Positions 1-9,044 of a stretch of DNA of 64,000 bases are shown here, in pieces; position 1 is the first letter of the stretch; every line of letters begins with the position of its first letter. Source of the DNA: JBCBTD01 sp039818825 (GTDB taxonomy: Bacteria > Pseudomonadota > Alphaproteobacteria > Geminicoccales > Geminicoccaceae). Location: positions 3,445 through 67,444 of the forward strand of contig JBCBTD010000019.1 of NCBI GenBank assembly GCA_039818825.1. The letters are read 5' to 3'. The position numbers and the translations under genes were made by a program. The notes beneath the pieces were generated by a model that was not told the DNA's origin, did no database searches, and was given only the letters and a program-made list of their open reading frames with translations.

Positions 1-48
1 CGACACCGGCGGTGTAAACGCCGTGCTCTGCCGCTGAGCTACGCCCGC
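1..48 (-). tRNA. tRNA-Val (anticodon TAC), 3' part cut off by the window edge
   Basis: On the minus strand the sequence begins with a 7-nt acceptor arm (positions 48-42), the TA pair, a GCTC/GAGC D stem, and an anticodon stem CGGCG/CGCCG around the loop TTTACAC, which gives anticodon TAC (reads GTA valine codons). The variable loop, T arm and 3' acceptor strand lie left of position 1. It is transcribed away from the tRNA-Asp at 143. Confidence 0.9.
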
Positions 49-142
49 CGCGTGGGTGGCCTAGCAAGGCTGCCGGCGGTTCTCAAGCGCGGTGATGCTT
101 GACAGCACTCGGTGCGGTCCGTATGCCACCGCGACCTTCCGA

Positions 143-219
<77 letters not shown>

Positions 220-229
220 CGCCCAACCA

Positions 230-568
230 TCATCGCCGTATGCCGGAGCCGCGCGACGCCCCCGGGAGACGTGCGCCTTGCGGTGCGCTGCCGATGGCGC
301 TGCCATCGGACCCGCGGACCGTGCCCGAACCGCTAGGACCACGGCGTACGGTGCCGATGGCGCGCCCGTCGCTGGCGCGTGCGACCCCGTCGTCGTCGGT
401 GCCGATCGCGCGACCGGCGTCGCCCCGGAGCGGGCTGTCCGGCGGCTCGACCATCGGTGGCGCCGGCCGGCCCAGGGCGTCGGCTCGAGGTTCCTGGGCG
501 ACACCGATCATCGGCGCCAACAGGGCCCCGCCAAGGACCCCCAACAGCGTTCGTCGAGCACACCCCAT
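230..568 (-). CDS. Small secreted protein with short G[RS]AIG repeats, unknown function
   Basis: A 112-residue protein I do not recognise. The start at 568 is preceded by an AGGAAGG-like ribosome site and begins a clear signal peptide: Arg-rich residues 3-6, a hydrophobic core at about 8-23, and a likely cleavage after VAQ near residue 25. The mature part is Pro, Gly, Ser and Asp rich and has three short repeats beginning GRAIG or GSAIG at residues 52, 68 and 89. It ends in a basic tail. It is convergent with tRNA-Asp and divergent from nuoA. Longer upstream extension is possible but would bury the signal peptide. The compositional bias makes an artefactual ORF conceivable, but the ribosome site and leader together argue for a gene. 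Confidence 0.6.
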   Translation of the reverse strand: MGCARRTLLGVLGGALLAPMIGVAQEPRADALGRPAPPMVEPPDSPLRGDAGRAIGTDDDGVARASDGRAIGTVRRGPSGSGTVRGSDGSAIGSAPQGARLPGASRGSGIRR

Positions 569-724
569 CCCTCGTCCTTCCTGCGCTTGCTCGGGCTCTG
601 CCGCTTCCGGCCGGCGTGCGGCGCCTTCGCCGTTCGGCCCCCTTGCCTGCGGCGCCGACTCGCCTTTCGCTGCCGCGCGATACGTGCGAGACCCCATCGT
701 CCAAGGCTTGCGAGCGGAACCGCC

Positions 725-1081
725 ATGCTGGCTGACTATCTGCCGATCCTCATCTTCGTCGCCATCGCCATCGGACTGGCTTCCATCATCATGGTGTCGA
801 CCCTCGTGGTCGCCCGTCAACACCCCGATGCCGAGAAGCTGTCCTCGTACGAATGCGGTTTCGAGGCGTTCGAGGACGCCCGCGGCAAGTTCGACGTGCG
901 TTTCTACCTCGTAGCGATCTTGTTCATCATCTTCGATCTCGAAGTCGCGTTTCTGTTTCCCTGGGCGATCACGTTGGGCGAGATCGGCTTGTTCGGCTTC
1001 TGGTCGATGATGTTGTTTCTCGGTATCTTGACGGTTGGTTTCGTCTACGAGTGGAAGAAGGGGGCGTTGGAATGGGAGTGA
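725..1081 (+). CDS. nuoA: NADH-quinone oxidoreductase subunit A (complex I)
   Basis: 118 residues, the usual size for this inner-membrane subunit at the junction of the peripheral and membrane arms of complex I. Three membrane segments are visible near residues 7-29, 60-82 and 90-110. The loop between helices 1 and 2 carries the family motif YECGFEAF (Cys44), resembling mitochondrial ND3, followed by KFDVRFYLVAILFIIFD. ATG 725 follows an AGCGGAACCGCC stretch with only weak ribosome-site character; no better start exists before helix 1. It is the first gene of the 14-gene nuo operon and overlaps nuoB by 10 bases. Confidence 0.96.
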   Translation: MLADYLPILIFVAIAIGLASIIMVSTLVVARQHPDAEKLSSYECGFEAFEDARGKFDVRFYLVAILFIIFDLEVAFLFPWAITLGEIGLFGFWSMMLFLGILTVGFVYEWKKGALEWE

Positions 1082-1623
1082 CCGCCGCTTCGGCCGGCCG
1101 TGAGGCGGGCCTTGCCCGCGACGCGGGTGCGCCGGCACTGTTCGACCAGGTCAACGAGGGGCTGCAGGACAAAGGCTTCTTCATCACCACGATGAACGAC
1201 CTCGTGGGGTGGGCGCGCGCGTCGTCGATGTGGCCGATGACCTTCGGTCTTGCCTGCTGCGCGATCGAGATGATGCACTGCGCCGCCAGCCGCTACGATC
1301 TCGATCGCTTCGGAGTGGTGTTCCGCCCCAGCCCGCGGCAGTCGGACGTGATGATCGTCGCCGGAACGGTGTGCAACAAGATGGCGCCCGCCCTGCGCAA
1401 GGTCTACGACCAGATGGCGGAGCCGCGCTACGTCCTGTCCATGGGCTCGTGCGCCAATGGCGGCGGCTACTATCACTTCTCCTATTCCGTTGTCCGCGGC
1501 TGCGACCGGATCATCCCGGTCGACATCTATGTTCCGGGCTGTCCGCCGACGGCGGAGGCGCTGCTCTACGGCATTCTCCAGCTGCAGAAGAAGATCCGCC
1601 GGACGGCGACCATCGATCGCTGA
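1072..1623 (+). CDS. nuoB: NADH-quinone oxidoreductase subunit B, N2 cluster protein
   Basis: 183 residues. It holds the terminal 4Fe-4S cluster N2 that passes electrons to quinone. The ligands are the adjacent Cys62-Cys63, Cys127 (MGSCANGGG) and Cys157 (VPGCPPT), matching the PSST/NuoB family exactly. ATG 1072 lies inside the end of nuoA and follows an AAGGGGG ribosome site; a GTG six bases later is a less likely alternative. It is the second gene of the operon and is expected to sit at the quinone-site interface with NuoD. Confidence 0.97.
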   Translation: MGVTAASAGREAGLARDAGAPALFDQVNEGLQDKGFFITTMNDLVGWARASSMWPMTFGLACCAIEMMHCAASRYDLDRFGVVFRPSPRQSDVMIVAGTVCNKMAPALRKVYDQMAEPRYVLSMGSCANGGGYYHFSYSVVRGCDRIIPVDIYVPGCPPTAEALLYGILQLQKKIRRTATIDR

Positions 1624-1629
1624 GGACCC

Positions 1630-2253
1630 ATGACCCGTTGGCAACCCGATACGGCCGCGCTCGGCGAACTTGCCGATGCTTTGAGCCAGGCCTTTCCCGA
1701 CGATGTCGTCGCGACGTCGATGGACCGGGACGAACTCACGGTCGACATCCACGCCGAAGCCGTGCGTCGCGTCTTGACCTGGCTGCGCGACGAGCCGTCG
1801 GCGCTGTTCCAGGAACTGGTCGACGTCTGTGGCGTCGACTATCCGATGCGCGATCGTCGCTTCGACGTCGTCTACCACTTGCTCAGCCTGAAATACAATC
1901 AACGGCTCCGGGTGAAATTACAGACGGGCGAAGATGCGCCGGTGCCGTCGGTACAGAGTGTATTTGCGACCGCTGGATGGTTCGAACGTGAGACGTGGGA
2001 CATGTACGGCGTACTGTTTTCGGATCATGATGATTTGCGGCGGATCCTGACCGACTATGGCTTCGAGGGCCATCCGCTGCGTAAGGACTTCCCCGTTACC
2101 GGGCACGTCGAAATGCGCTACGACGACGAGCAGAAGCGGGTGGTCTACGAGCCGGTCAAGTTGCGGCAAGACTGGCGGAGCTTCGACTTCCTCAGCCCGT
2201 GGGAAGGCGGTGCCGATTTGCCTGGCGACGAGAAGGCCACGAAGGCCGGCTGA
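1630..2253 (+). CDS. nuoC: NADH-quinone oxidoreductase subunit C (30 kDa)
   Basis: 207 residues, separate from nuoD and not fused as in Escherichia coli. The 30-kDa subunit signature is at residues 117-128 (WFERETWDMYGV) and is followed by GFEGHPLRKDFP at 144-155. It is a hydrophilic scaffold protein of the peripheral arm with no cofactor. It starts 6 bases after nuoB. The C-terminal tail after about residue 190 is acidic, Gly-rich and not conserved in the family. Confidence 0.96.
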   Translation: MTRWQPDTAALGELADALSQAFPDDVVATSMDRDELTVDIHAEAVRRVLTWLRDEPSALFQELVDVCGVDYPMRDRRFDVVYHLLSLKYNQRLRVKLQTGEDAPVPSVQSVFATAGWFERETWDMYGVLFSDHDDLRRILTDYGFEGHPLRKDFPVTGHVEMRYDDEQKRVVYEPVKLRQDWRSFDFLSPWEGGADLPGDEKATKAG

Positions 2254-2274
2254 CCGGCGCAGGGAGACCGAGCA

Positions 2275-3456
2275 ATGCCGACGGACGTGGAGATGCGCAG
2301 CTTCACCATGAACTTCGGGCCGCAGCATCCGGCGGCCCACGGGGTGCTGCGGCTGGTACTGGAAATGGACGGCGAGGTGGTCGAACGAGCGGATCCGCAC
2401 ATCGGCCTGTTGCACCGCGGCACCGAGAAGCTGATCGAGTACCGTCCGTACATACAGTCGATTCCGTACTTCGACCGCCTCGACTACACCTCCATGCTGA
2501 TGCAGGAGCACTCGTACGTCCTGGCGATGGAAAAGTTGATTGGCGTCGAGGTTCCGGAGCGAGCGCTCTGGATCCGCACGCTGATGGACGAGTTGACTCG
2601 CGTCGGCAACCACCTGCTCAACATCACGACGATGGCGTTGGACTGTGGAGCGATGACGCCGTTGCTCTGGGGTTTCGAGGAACGCGAGCACACGATGAAC
2701 TTCTACGAGCGGCTTACGGGCGCTCGCATGCACGCCAACTACTACCGCCCAGGCGGCGTCAACCGCGACATGCCGGATGGCCTAGCGGAAGACATGAAAG
2801 CCTGGTGCTCGACGTTCCACAAGTTCATCGACGACATGGAGCGCCTACTCACCGAGAACCGGATCTTCAAGCAACGGACCGTCGACATCGGCAGGCTGAG
2901 CGCGGACGAGGCGTTCGATTGGGGGTTGTCGGGGCCGATGTTGCGTGGCTCGGGCGTCGCCTGGGACCTGCGGAAGGCGCAGCCCTACGCGATGTACGAC
3001 CAGGTCGACTTCGACATACCGGTCGGCACCAACGGCGACTGTTACGACCGCTACCTCGTCCGTGTGGCCGAGCTGCGCCAGTCGGTGCGGATCATCCTGC
3101 AGTGTTTGGAGAAGATGCAGCCGGGGCCGGTGCGGACCGACGACAAGAAGGTGACGCCGCCGCCCCGCGCCGAGATGAAGCGGTCGATGGAAGCGCTGAT
3201 CCATCACTTCAAGCTTTACACCGAAGGCGTGCACGTACCGGCCGGCGAATGTTACGCCGCCGTGGAGAGCGGCAAGGGCGAGTTTGGCGTGTACTTGGTC
3301 TCCGACGGCACCAACAAGCCCTACCGCTGCAAAATCCGCTCGCCGGGCTACGTCCATCTGCAGGCGTTGGATTTCATGAGCAAGAAGCACCAGTTGGCCG
3401 ACGTGGTCGCCATCATCGGTTCGTTGGACATCGTATTCGGGGAGATCGATCGATGA
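2275..3456 (+). CDS. nuoD: NADH-quinone oxidoreductase subunit D (49 kDa)
   Basis: 393 residues, typical for the 49-kDa subunit that forms the quinone-reduction site with NuoB. The N-terminal loop FGPQHPAAHG (His18, His22) lines the quinone pocket in the family, and GLLHRGTEKLIEYR at about 44-57 is also diagnostic. The C-terminus ends in the conserved DIVFGEIDR. The fold descends from NiFe-hydrogenase large subunits and carries no metal site here. The ATGA at 3453-3456 is shared with nuoE, so the two are translationally coupled. Confidence 0.97.
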   Translation: MPTDVEMRSFTMNFGPQHPAAHGVLRLVLEMDGEVVERADPHIGLLHRGTEKLIEYRPYIQSIPYFDRLDYTSMLMQEHSYVLAMEKLIGVEVPERALWIRTLMDELTRVGNHLLNITTMALDCGAMTPLLWGFEEREHTMNFYERLTGARMHANYYRPGGVNRDMPDGLAEDMKAWCSTFHKFIDDMERLLTENRIFKQRTVDIGRLSADEAFDWGLSGPMLRGSGVAWDLRKAQPYAMYDQVDFDIPVGTNGDCYDRYLVRVAELRQSVRIILQCLEKMQPGPVRTDDKKVTPPPRAEMKRSMEALIHHFKLYTEGVHVPAGECYAAVESGKGEFGVYLVSDGTNKPYRCKIRSPGYVHLQALDFMSKKHQLADVVAIIGSLDIVFGEIDR

Positions 3457-4040
3457 GCATCGCGCCCGACGTCGACAGTTTTGCCTTCGACGCCGAGCAC
3501 GAAGCGGCAGTGACGGCGGCGATCGCAAAGTACCCCGTGCCGCGGAAGGCGAGCGCGGTCATCCCGCTCTTGCATCTGGCTCAGCACCAGCACGGCGGTT
3601 GGCTGCCGAAGGCGGCGCTGGACCACGTGGCCGACGTGCTGGAGATGCCGAAGATTCGCGTCTACGAGGTCGCGTCGTTCTACGACATGTTCAACACCGA
3701 ACCGACTGCCGCGGTTCAGGTTCGCGTCTGCACGACGACGCCTTGTTGGTTGATGGGCTCGGATGCCATCGTCACCGCGTGCGAGCAGGCGCTCGGCTGC
3801 AAGGTCGGCGAGAACAGCCCGGACGGCCGGTTCTTTCTCCGCGAGTTCGAGTGTCTCGGCGCCTGTGTGAATGCGCCGATGATGTGGATCGACGACGACT
3901 TCTACGAAGACCTGACGCCGGAACGGACGGCCGAGATTCTGGAAGGACTGCAGCGCGGCGACTTGGCGTCGCCGGGGCCACAGGGCGCGCGCAAGGTGGC
4001 GATGCCCAAGGGTGGCAAGACGACGTTGTTGGAGGTCTGA
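3453..4040 (+). CDS. nuoE: NADH-quinone oxidoreductase subunit E (24 kDa, 2Fe-2S)
   Basis: 195 residues of the NADH-dehydrogenase module. A thioredoxin-like ferredoxin domain carries the 2Fe-2S ligands Cys93 and Cys98 (RVCTTTPCWLMG) and Cys134 and Cys138 (FECLGACVNAP), with the spacing expected for cluster N1a. The N-terminal helical region, residues 15-80, includes the usual LLHLAQHQHGGW segment. The Lys/Gly-rich tail after about residue 170 is variable among alphaproteobacteria. The start overlaps the nuoD stop by 4 bases. Confidence 0.97.
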   Translation: MSIAPDVDSFAFDAEHEAAVTAAIAKYPVPRKASAVIPLLHLAQHQHGGWLPKAALDHVADVLEMPKIRVYEVASFYDMFNTEPTAAVQVRVCTTTPCWLMGSDAIVTACEQALGCKVGENSPDGRFFLREFECLGACVNAPMMWIDDDFYEDLTPERTAEILEGLQRGDLASPGPQGARKVAMPKGGKTTLLEV

Positions 4041-4041
4041 C

Positions 4042-5337
4042 ATGCTGCACGATCGGGACCGGATCTTCACCGATCTCTACGGCGAGCTGGGCCCAGGGCT
4101 GGATGCGGCCAAGGCACGGGGCGACTACGACGGCCTCAAAGACCTGATCTTGATCGGCCGCGCCGAGATCGTCGACCAGATGAAGAAGTCCGGCCTGCGC
4201 GGGCGCGGCGGTGCCGGTTTCCCCACCGGACTGAAGTGGTCTTTCATGCCGAAGGAGACCGATGGCGGTCCGGTCTACCTCGTCGTCAATGCCGACGAGA
4301 GTGAGCCCGGTACCTGCAAGGACCGCGAGATCATGCGCCATGAGCCGCACAAGCTCATCGAAGGCTGCATCCTCGCGGCCGTCGGCATGGGCTGCAGCGC
4401 CGGATACATCTACATCCGCGGCGAGTTCGTCCGCGAGGCCGAGGTGCTGGAGCGAGCCATCGCCGAAGCCTACGAAGCGGGTCTGCTCGGCAAGGACATC
4501 CTCGGCACCGGGCTCGACTTCGAGCTGTACCTGCATCGTGGTGCCGGCGCCTACATCTGCGGTGAGGAAACCGGGCTCTTGGAGAGTCTGGAAGGAAAGA
4601 AGGGGCAGCCGCGGCTCAAGCCGCCGTTCCCGGCCATGGTCGGGCTGTATGGGCGGCCGACGACGGTCAACAACGTCGAGACCATCGCCGTCGTGCCGAC
4701 GATCCTCCGCCGCGGCGCCGAGTGGTTCGCCGATCTCGGTCGCGAGAACAACACCGGCACCAAGCTGTTCTGCATTTCCGGCCACGTCGAGGCGCCGTGC
4801 ACCGTCGAAGAAGAAATGGGCATTCCGCTCCAAGAGCTGCTCGACAAGCACTGCGGTGGTGTGCGGGGCGGATGGGACAACCTCAAGGCGGTGATCCCGG
4901 GCGGCTCGTCGGTGCCGCTGGTGCCACGGTCGTTGTGTGACGACTTGCTGCTCGATTTCGATAGCCTGAAAGCGGTGCAGTCGGGTCTGGGCACCGCTGG
5001 CGTCATCGTCATGGACGAGTCGACCGACGTGATCAAAGCGATCACCCGCTTGTCGAAGTTCTACATGCACGAGAGCTGCGGCCAGTGCACACCGTGCCGT
5101 GAGGGGACCGGCTGGCTCTGGCGGGTGATGACGCGACTGGTCGAAGGTCGGGCGCGCGTCGAGGAAATCGACATGCTCTACGACGTCACGAAGGAGATCG
5201 AAGGGCACACCATCTGCGCACTCGGCGACGCGGCGGCTTGGCCGGTCCAGGGCCTGATCCGGCACTTCCGGCCCGAGATCGAGGCCAGGATCCGCGCCAC
5301 TGCCGGGGCCAGCGAGCAGATGGCGGCAGCGTCCTGA
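4042..5337 (+). CDS. nuoF: NADH-quinone oxidoreductase subunit F (51 kDa, FMN/NADH site)
   Basis: 431 residues. It oxidises NADH, holds FMN and passes electrons to cluster N3. The Gly-rich FMN/NADH region GLRGRGGAGFPTGLKW is at 51-66, and the NADH-site segment with NADESEPG is at 83-90. The 4Fe-4S ligands are Cys346, Cys349 and Cys352 (ESCGQCTPCREG) plus Cys392. ATG 4042 follows the nuoE stop by one base and has the upstream ribosome site GGAGG. An in-frame ATG at 4012 is inside nuoE and is not needed. Confidence 0.97.
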   Translation: MLHDRDRIFTDLYGELGPGLDAAKARGDYDGLKDLILIGRAEIVDQMKKSGLRGRGGAGFPTGLKWSFMPKETDGGPVYLVVNADESEPGTCKDREIMRHEPHKLIEGCILAAVGMGCSAGYIYIRGEFVREAEVLERAIAEAYEAGLLGKDILGTGLDFELYLHRGAGAYICGEETGLLESLEGKKGQPRLKPPFPAMVGLYGRPTTVNNVETIAVVPTILRRGAEWFADLGRENNTGTKLFCISGHVEAPCTVEEEMGIPLQELLDKHCGGVRGGWDNLKAVIPGGSSVPLVPRSLCDDLLLDFDSLKAVQSGLGTAGVIVMDESTDVIKAITRLSKFYMHESCGQCTPCREGTGWLWRVMTRLVEGRARVEEIDMLYDVTKEIEGHTICALGDAAAWPVQGLIRHFRPEIEARIRATAGASEQMAAAS

Positions 5338-5389
5338 GATCCGAGCGGTTCGTCCGCTCGGTGGCATTGGCCAAGCGCAGGGAGACGAC

Positions 5390-7450
5390 ATGCCGAAGCT
5401 CACCGTCGACGGCCAGGAAGTCGAGGTGCCGGCCGGGGCCACGGTGTTTCAGGCCTGTGAGCTCGCGGGGCGTGAGGTTCCGCACTTCTGCTACCATCCC
5501 CGCCTGAACATCGCCGGCAATTGCCGGATGTGTCTCGTCGAGGTGGAAAAGTCGCCGAAACCGGTGGCGAGCTGCGCGATGCCTGCTGCCGAAGGCATGG
5601 TCGTCCGCACGCAATCCGAGTTCGTCAAGAACGCCCAAAAGGCCGTCCTCGAGCTGTTGTTGATCAACCACCCGCTCGATTGCCCGATCTGCGATCAGGG
5701 CGGTGAGTGTGATCTGCAGGATCTGACGCTGTTCTACGGGCCGGACGGCTCACGCTTCGCCGAAAACAAGCGACCGGTCGAAGACAAGTATCTCGGTCCG
5801 CTGATTTCGACGCACATGACCCGCTGCATCCACTGCACCCGGTGCGTGCGCTTCGCTACCGAGGTGGCCGGTGTCGAGGAGCTTGGCGCGACCGGGCGTG
5901 GCGAGCACATGGAGATCGGCACCTGGGTCGAAGCGGCGATCACGTCGGAGCTGTCGGGCAACATGGTCGACCTCTGCCCGGTCGGTGCCCTGAACAACAA
6001 GCCTTACGAGTACACCGCACGGACGTGGGAGCTGCGGAAGAACGAGAGCATCGACGTCATGGACGCCGTCGGCTCGAACATCCGGGTCGACGTCCGCGGC
6101 AACGAGGTGATGCGGATCCTCCCGCGGCTCAACGAGGACGTCAACGAAGAGTGGATCTCCGACAAGACTCGCTACGTCTACGACGGGCTGAAGAGGCGCC
6201 GGCTCGACCAGCCGTGGATCAAGCGCGACGGCGGGCTGCAGCCGGCGACCTGGGCCGAGGCGCTCGACGCCGTGCGGGCGAGGTGGGATGGCCTGTCCGG
6301 CGAGCGGATCGCCGCGATCGTCGGTGACCAGGTCGACGTCGAGGCGATGGTCGCGCTGAAGGATCTGATGGGCGCCGTGGGCTCGCCCCACGTCGACTGT
6401 CGCCAGGATGGCGCCAAGCTCGAGGGGCCGCGCGTCTCGTACCTGTTCAACACGACGATCGCCGGGATCGAGGCGGCCGATGCGGTGCTGCTCGTCGGCA
6501 CCTACCCGCGACACGAGGCAGCGATCGTCAACGCCCGGCTGCGCAAGCGCTGGCGCCAGGGCGGCGTGACCATCGGGCGGATCGGTGCCGTCGGCGACCT
6601 TACCTATCCGGTGACCGAGTTGGGGGCGGGGCCGTCGACCCTCGCGGAGCTCGCCGCTGGGCGTCATGGTTTCGCCGAGGTGCTGGAGCGGGCGGAGCGG
6701 CCGATGCTGATCCTCGGCGCCGGCGCCTTGGCGCGCCCAGACGGTGCTGCGATCTTGGCGCTTGCCCGCGACGTTGCCGAGCGTTTCGGCATGGTCGGGG
6801 ACGACTGGAACGGCTTCAACGTCCTGCATGGCGCCGCGTCCCGTGTTGGCGGCCTCGATTTGGGCCTGCTGCCGGCGAACGGCGGTCGTGACGTCGCCGG
6901 TATGTTGGACGGGGCGGCCAGCGGCGCGATCGAGAGTGTGTTCCTGCTTGGCGCCGACGATGTCGACATGGGTCGCCTGGCCGGCGCGTTCGTCGTCTAC
7001 CAAGGCAGCCACGGCGATGCGGGTGCCGCCGCTGCGGACGTCATCTTGCCGGCCGCCGCGTACACCGAAAAGCACGCAACCTACGTCAATCTCGAGGGTC
7101 GGCCGCAGCGCGCTCAACGGGCGGCGTTCCCACCGGGCGAGGCCAAGGAGGACTGGAAGATCCTCCGCGCGCTCTCTGCCGCGCTGGGATCGGCATTACC
7201 TTACGATACCCTAGCCCAGGTCCGCGCCCGGATGATCGAACTCGCGCCGCATTTGGCGGAGATCGACCTGGTGAAGCCGGAGCCTTGGGCGGAGTTTGGC
7301 ACGGTCGGCGCGACTGACGACGCACCGTTCGTCTCACCGATCGAGGACTTCTACCGTACCTGCCCGATCAGCCGCGCGTCCGCGACCATGGCGGCCTGTG
7401 TCGACGAGATCGTCGATCGCGAATCGGAGGCGACGGGCACCCATGGTTGA
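5390..7450 (+). CDS. nuoG: NADH-quinone oxidoreductase subunit G (75 kDa)
   Basis: 686 residues, the multi-cluster electron wire of complex I. The N-terminal 2Fe-2S domain has Cys34, Cys45, Cys48 and Cys62. The His/Cys cluster has His94 with Cys98, Cys101 and Cys107. The next 4Fe-4S site has Cys146, Cys149, Cys152 and Cys196. The rest, from about residue 220, is the molybdopterin-oxidoreductase-like domain that has lost its cofactor in complex I. The extra N7 cluster motif of some bacteria is not seen. There is a 52-base spacer after nuoF with AGGGAGA upstream of ATG 5390. It overlaps nuoH by 8 bases. Confidence 0.96.
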   Translation: MPKLTVDGQEVEVPAGATVFQACELAGREVPHFCYHPRLNIAGNCRMCLVEVEKSPKPVASCAMPAAEGMVVRTQSEFVKNAQKAVLELLLINHPLDCPICDQGGECDLQDLTLFYGPDGSRFAENKRPVEDKYLGPLISTHMTRCIHCTRCVRFATEVAGVEELGATGRGEHMEIGTWVEAAITSELSGNMVDLCPVGALNNKPYEYTARTWELRKNESIDVMDAVGSNIRVDVRGNEVMRILPRLNEDVNEEWISDKTRYVYDGLKRRRLDQPWIKRDGGLQPATWAEALDAVRARWDGLSGERIAAIVGDQVDVEAMVALKDLMGAVGSPHVDCRQDGAKLEGPRVSYLFNTTIAGIEAADAVLLVGTYPRHEAAIVNARLRKRWRQGGVTIGRIGAVGDLTYPVTELGAGPSTLAELAAGRHGFAEVLERAERPMLILGAGALARPDGAAILALARDVAERFGMVGDDWNGFNVLHGAASRVGGLDLGLLPANGGRDVAGMLDGAASGAIESVFLLGADDVDMGRLAGAFVVYQGSHGDAGAAAADVILPAAAYTEKHATYVNLEGRPQRAQRAAFPPGEAKEDWKILRALSAALGSALPYDTLAQVRARMIELAPHLAEIDLVKPEPWAEFGTVGATDDAPFVSPIEDFYRTCPISRASATMAACVDEIVDRESEATGTHG

Positions 7451-8444
7451 CCAGATCCTGACCGTCGCGATCATCTGCCTGCAGGTTCTCGCCATCATCG
7501 TGCCGTTGCTGTTGGCGGTCGCGTACACGACCTGGGCGGAGCGGAAGGTGATCGGCGCAATGCAGCTTCGTCAGGGGCCGATGACGGTCGGCCCCTGGGG
7601 TTTGCTGCAGCCGATCGCCGACGGTGCCAAGCTGTTCCTCAAGGAAACCGTGATCCCGACCGGGGCGAACAAGGTCGTGTTCGTCATCGCGCCGATGATC
7701 ACGTTCATCCTCGCGCTGATCGGCTGGGCGGTGATCCCGTTCGGCGACGGCATCGTGGTGGCCGACATCAACGTCGGCGTGCTCTACCTGTTCGCCGTCA
7801 GCTCGCTCGGGGTCTACGGCATCATCATGGCCGGCTGGGCATCGAATTCGCGCTACGCTTTCCTCGGCGCGATGCGCTCCTCGGCGCAGATGGTGTCCTA
7901 CGAGATCGCCATCGGCCTGATCATCATCAACGTGCTGATCACCGCCGGCTCGTTGAATCTGTCGGACATCGTTCGTGCCCAGGGCGAGACCGTCTGGTAC
8001 GTGCTGCCCCACTTCCCGATGTTCCTCGTCTTCGTCGCCGCGATCTTGGCCGAGACCAACCGCCATCCGTTCGATCTGCCCGAGGACGAGTCCGCGCTCG
8101 TCACCGGCTACAACGTCGAATACAGCTCGATGGCGTTCGCGCTCTTCTTCCTTGGCGAATACGCCAACATGATCCTGATGAGCGCGATCTGTGCCGTGCT
8201 GTTCCTCGGTGGATGGTTGCCGCCTTTCGACATCGCGCCCCTGAACTGGATTCCCGGGCCGCTGTGGCTGATCTTGAAGATCTGCTTCGTGCTGTTCGTC
8301 ATGTTCTGGGCGCGCGCGACTTTGCCGCGATATCGCTACGACCAGCTGATGCGCTTGGGCTGGAAGGTGTTCCTGCCGTTCTCGCTGCTCTGGGTCGTGC
8401 TGACGTCCGGCTTCCTGCTGACTTTCGACCTGCTGCCGCAGTAA
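7443..8444 (+). CDS. nuoH: NADH-quinone oxidoreductase subunit H (quinone-site membrane subunit)
   Basis: 333 residues with about eight hydrophobic segments. Family signatures are visible: AERKVIGAMQLRQGPMTVGPWGLLQPIADG near residues 32-61, and the acidic loop ETNRHPFDLPEDESALVTGY near the middle, which helps form the quinone channel. It is the ND1-type subunit that connects the membrane arm to NuoB and NuoD. It starts inside the last codons of nuoG. Confidence 0.97.
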   Translation: MVDQILTVAIICLQVLAIIVPLLLAVAYTTWAERKVIGAMQLRQGPMTVGPWGLLQPIADGAKLFLKETVIPTGANKVVFVIAPMITFILALIGWAVIPFGDGIVVADINVGVLYLFAVSSLGVYGIIMAGWASNSRYAFLGAMRSSAQMVSYEIAIGLIIINVLITAGSLNLSDIVRAQGETVWYVLPHFPMFLVFVAAILAETNRHPFDLPEDESALVTGYNVEYSSMAFALFFLGEYANMILMSAICAVLFLGGWLPPFDIAPLNWIPGPLWLILKICFVLFVMFWARATLPRYRYDQLMRLGWKVFLPFSLLWVVLTSGFLLTFDLLPQ

Positions 8445-8494
8445 CGCGGCGCGACCGCAGCTGCACCCCAACCGCCCGACACCGGGAGCGAGCC

Positions 8495-8986
8495 ATGGCT
8501 ACCGCGATCGACCGTGCCGCGAAGACGTTCTTGTTGCAGGAGCTCGTTTCCGGCTTCGCCCTGACGCTCCGCTACATGTTCAAGAAAAAGTACACCTTGA
8601 ACTATCCCTATGAGAAAGGTCCCCTCAGCCCGCGGTTTCGGGGGGAACACGCGCTTCGGCGCTATCCGAACGGGGAGGAGCGGTGCATCGCGTGCAAACT
8701 CTGCGAGGCGATCTGCCCGGCGCAGGCGATCACCATCGAGAGCGAGCCCAGGCCCGACGGCAGCCGCCGCACCACCCGCTACGACATCGACATGACGAAG
8801 TGCATCTACTGCGGCTTCTGCGAAGAAGCGTGCCCGGTCGATGCGATCGTCGAGGGGCCGAACTTCGAATTCGCGGCGTTCACCCGCGAGGAGCTGTTCT
8901 ACGACAAGGCCAAACTCCTGGCGAACGGCGAACGTTGGGAACGCGAGATCGCCGCCAACCTTGCTGCCGACGCGCCGTACCGTTGA
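8495..8986 (+). CDS. nuoI: NADH-quinone oxidoreductase subunit I (two 4Fe-4S clusters)
   Basis: 163 residues, the TYKY/8Fe ferredoxin subunit holding clusters N6a and N6b between NuoG and NuoB. The two binding motifs are Cys64-x2-Cys67-x2-Cys70-x3-Cys74 and Cys103-x2-Cys106-x2-Cys109-x3-Cys113. The N-terminal amphipathic helix (residues 12-30) is typical and anchors it to the membrane surface. ATG 8495 has a GGGAG ribosome site. Confidence 0.97.
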   Translation: MATAIDRAAKTFLLQELVSGFALTLRYMFKKKYTLNYPYEKGPLSPRFRGEHALRRYPNGEERCIACKLCEAICPAQAITIESEPRPDGSRRTTRYDIDMTKCIYCGFCEEACPVDAIVEGPNFEFAAFTREELFYDKAKLLANGERWEREIAANLAADAPYR

Positions 8987-9044
8987 CCTGCCTGCCACTG
9001 GGCCGTCACGGGCTCGCGCCGCCAGCCGTCGGAGCCTTCCACCG

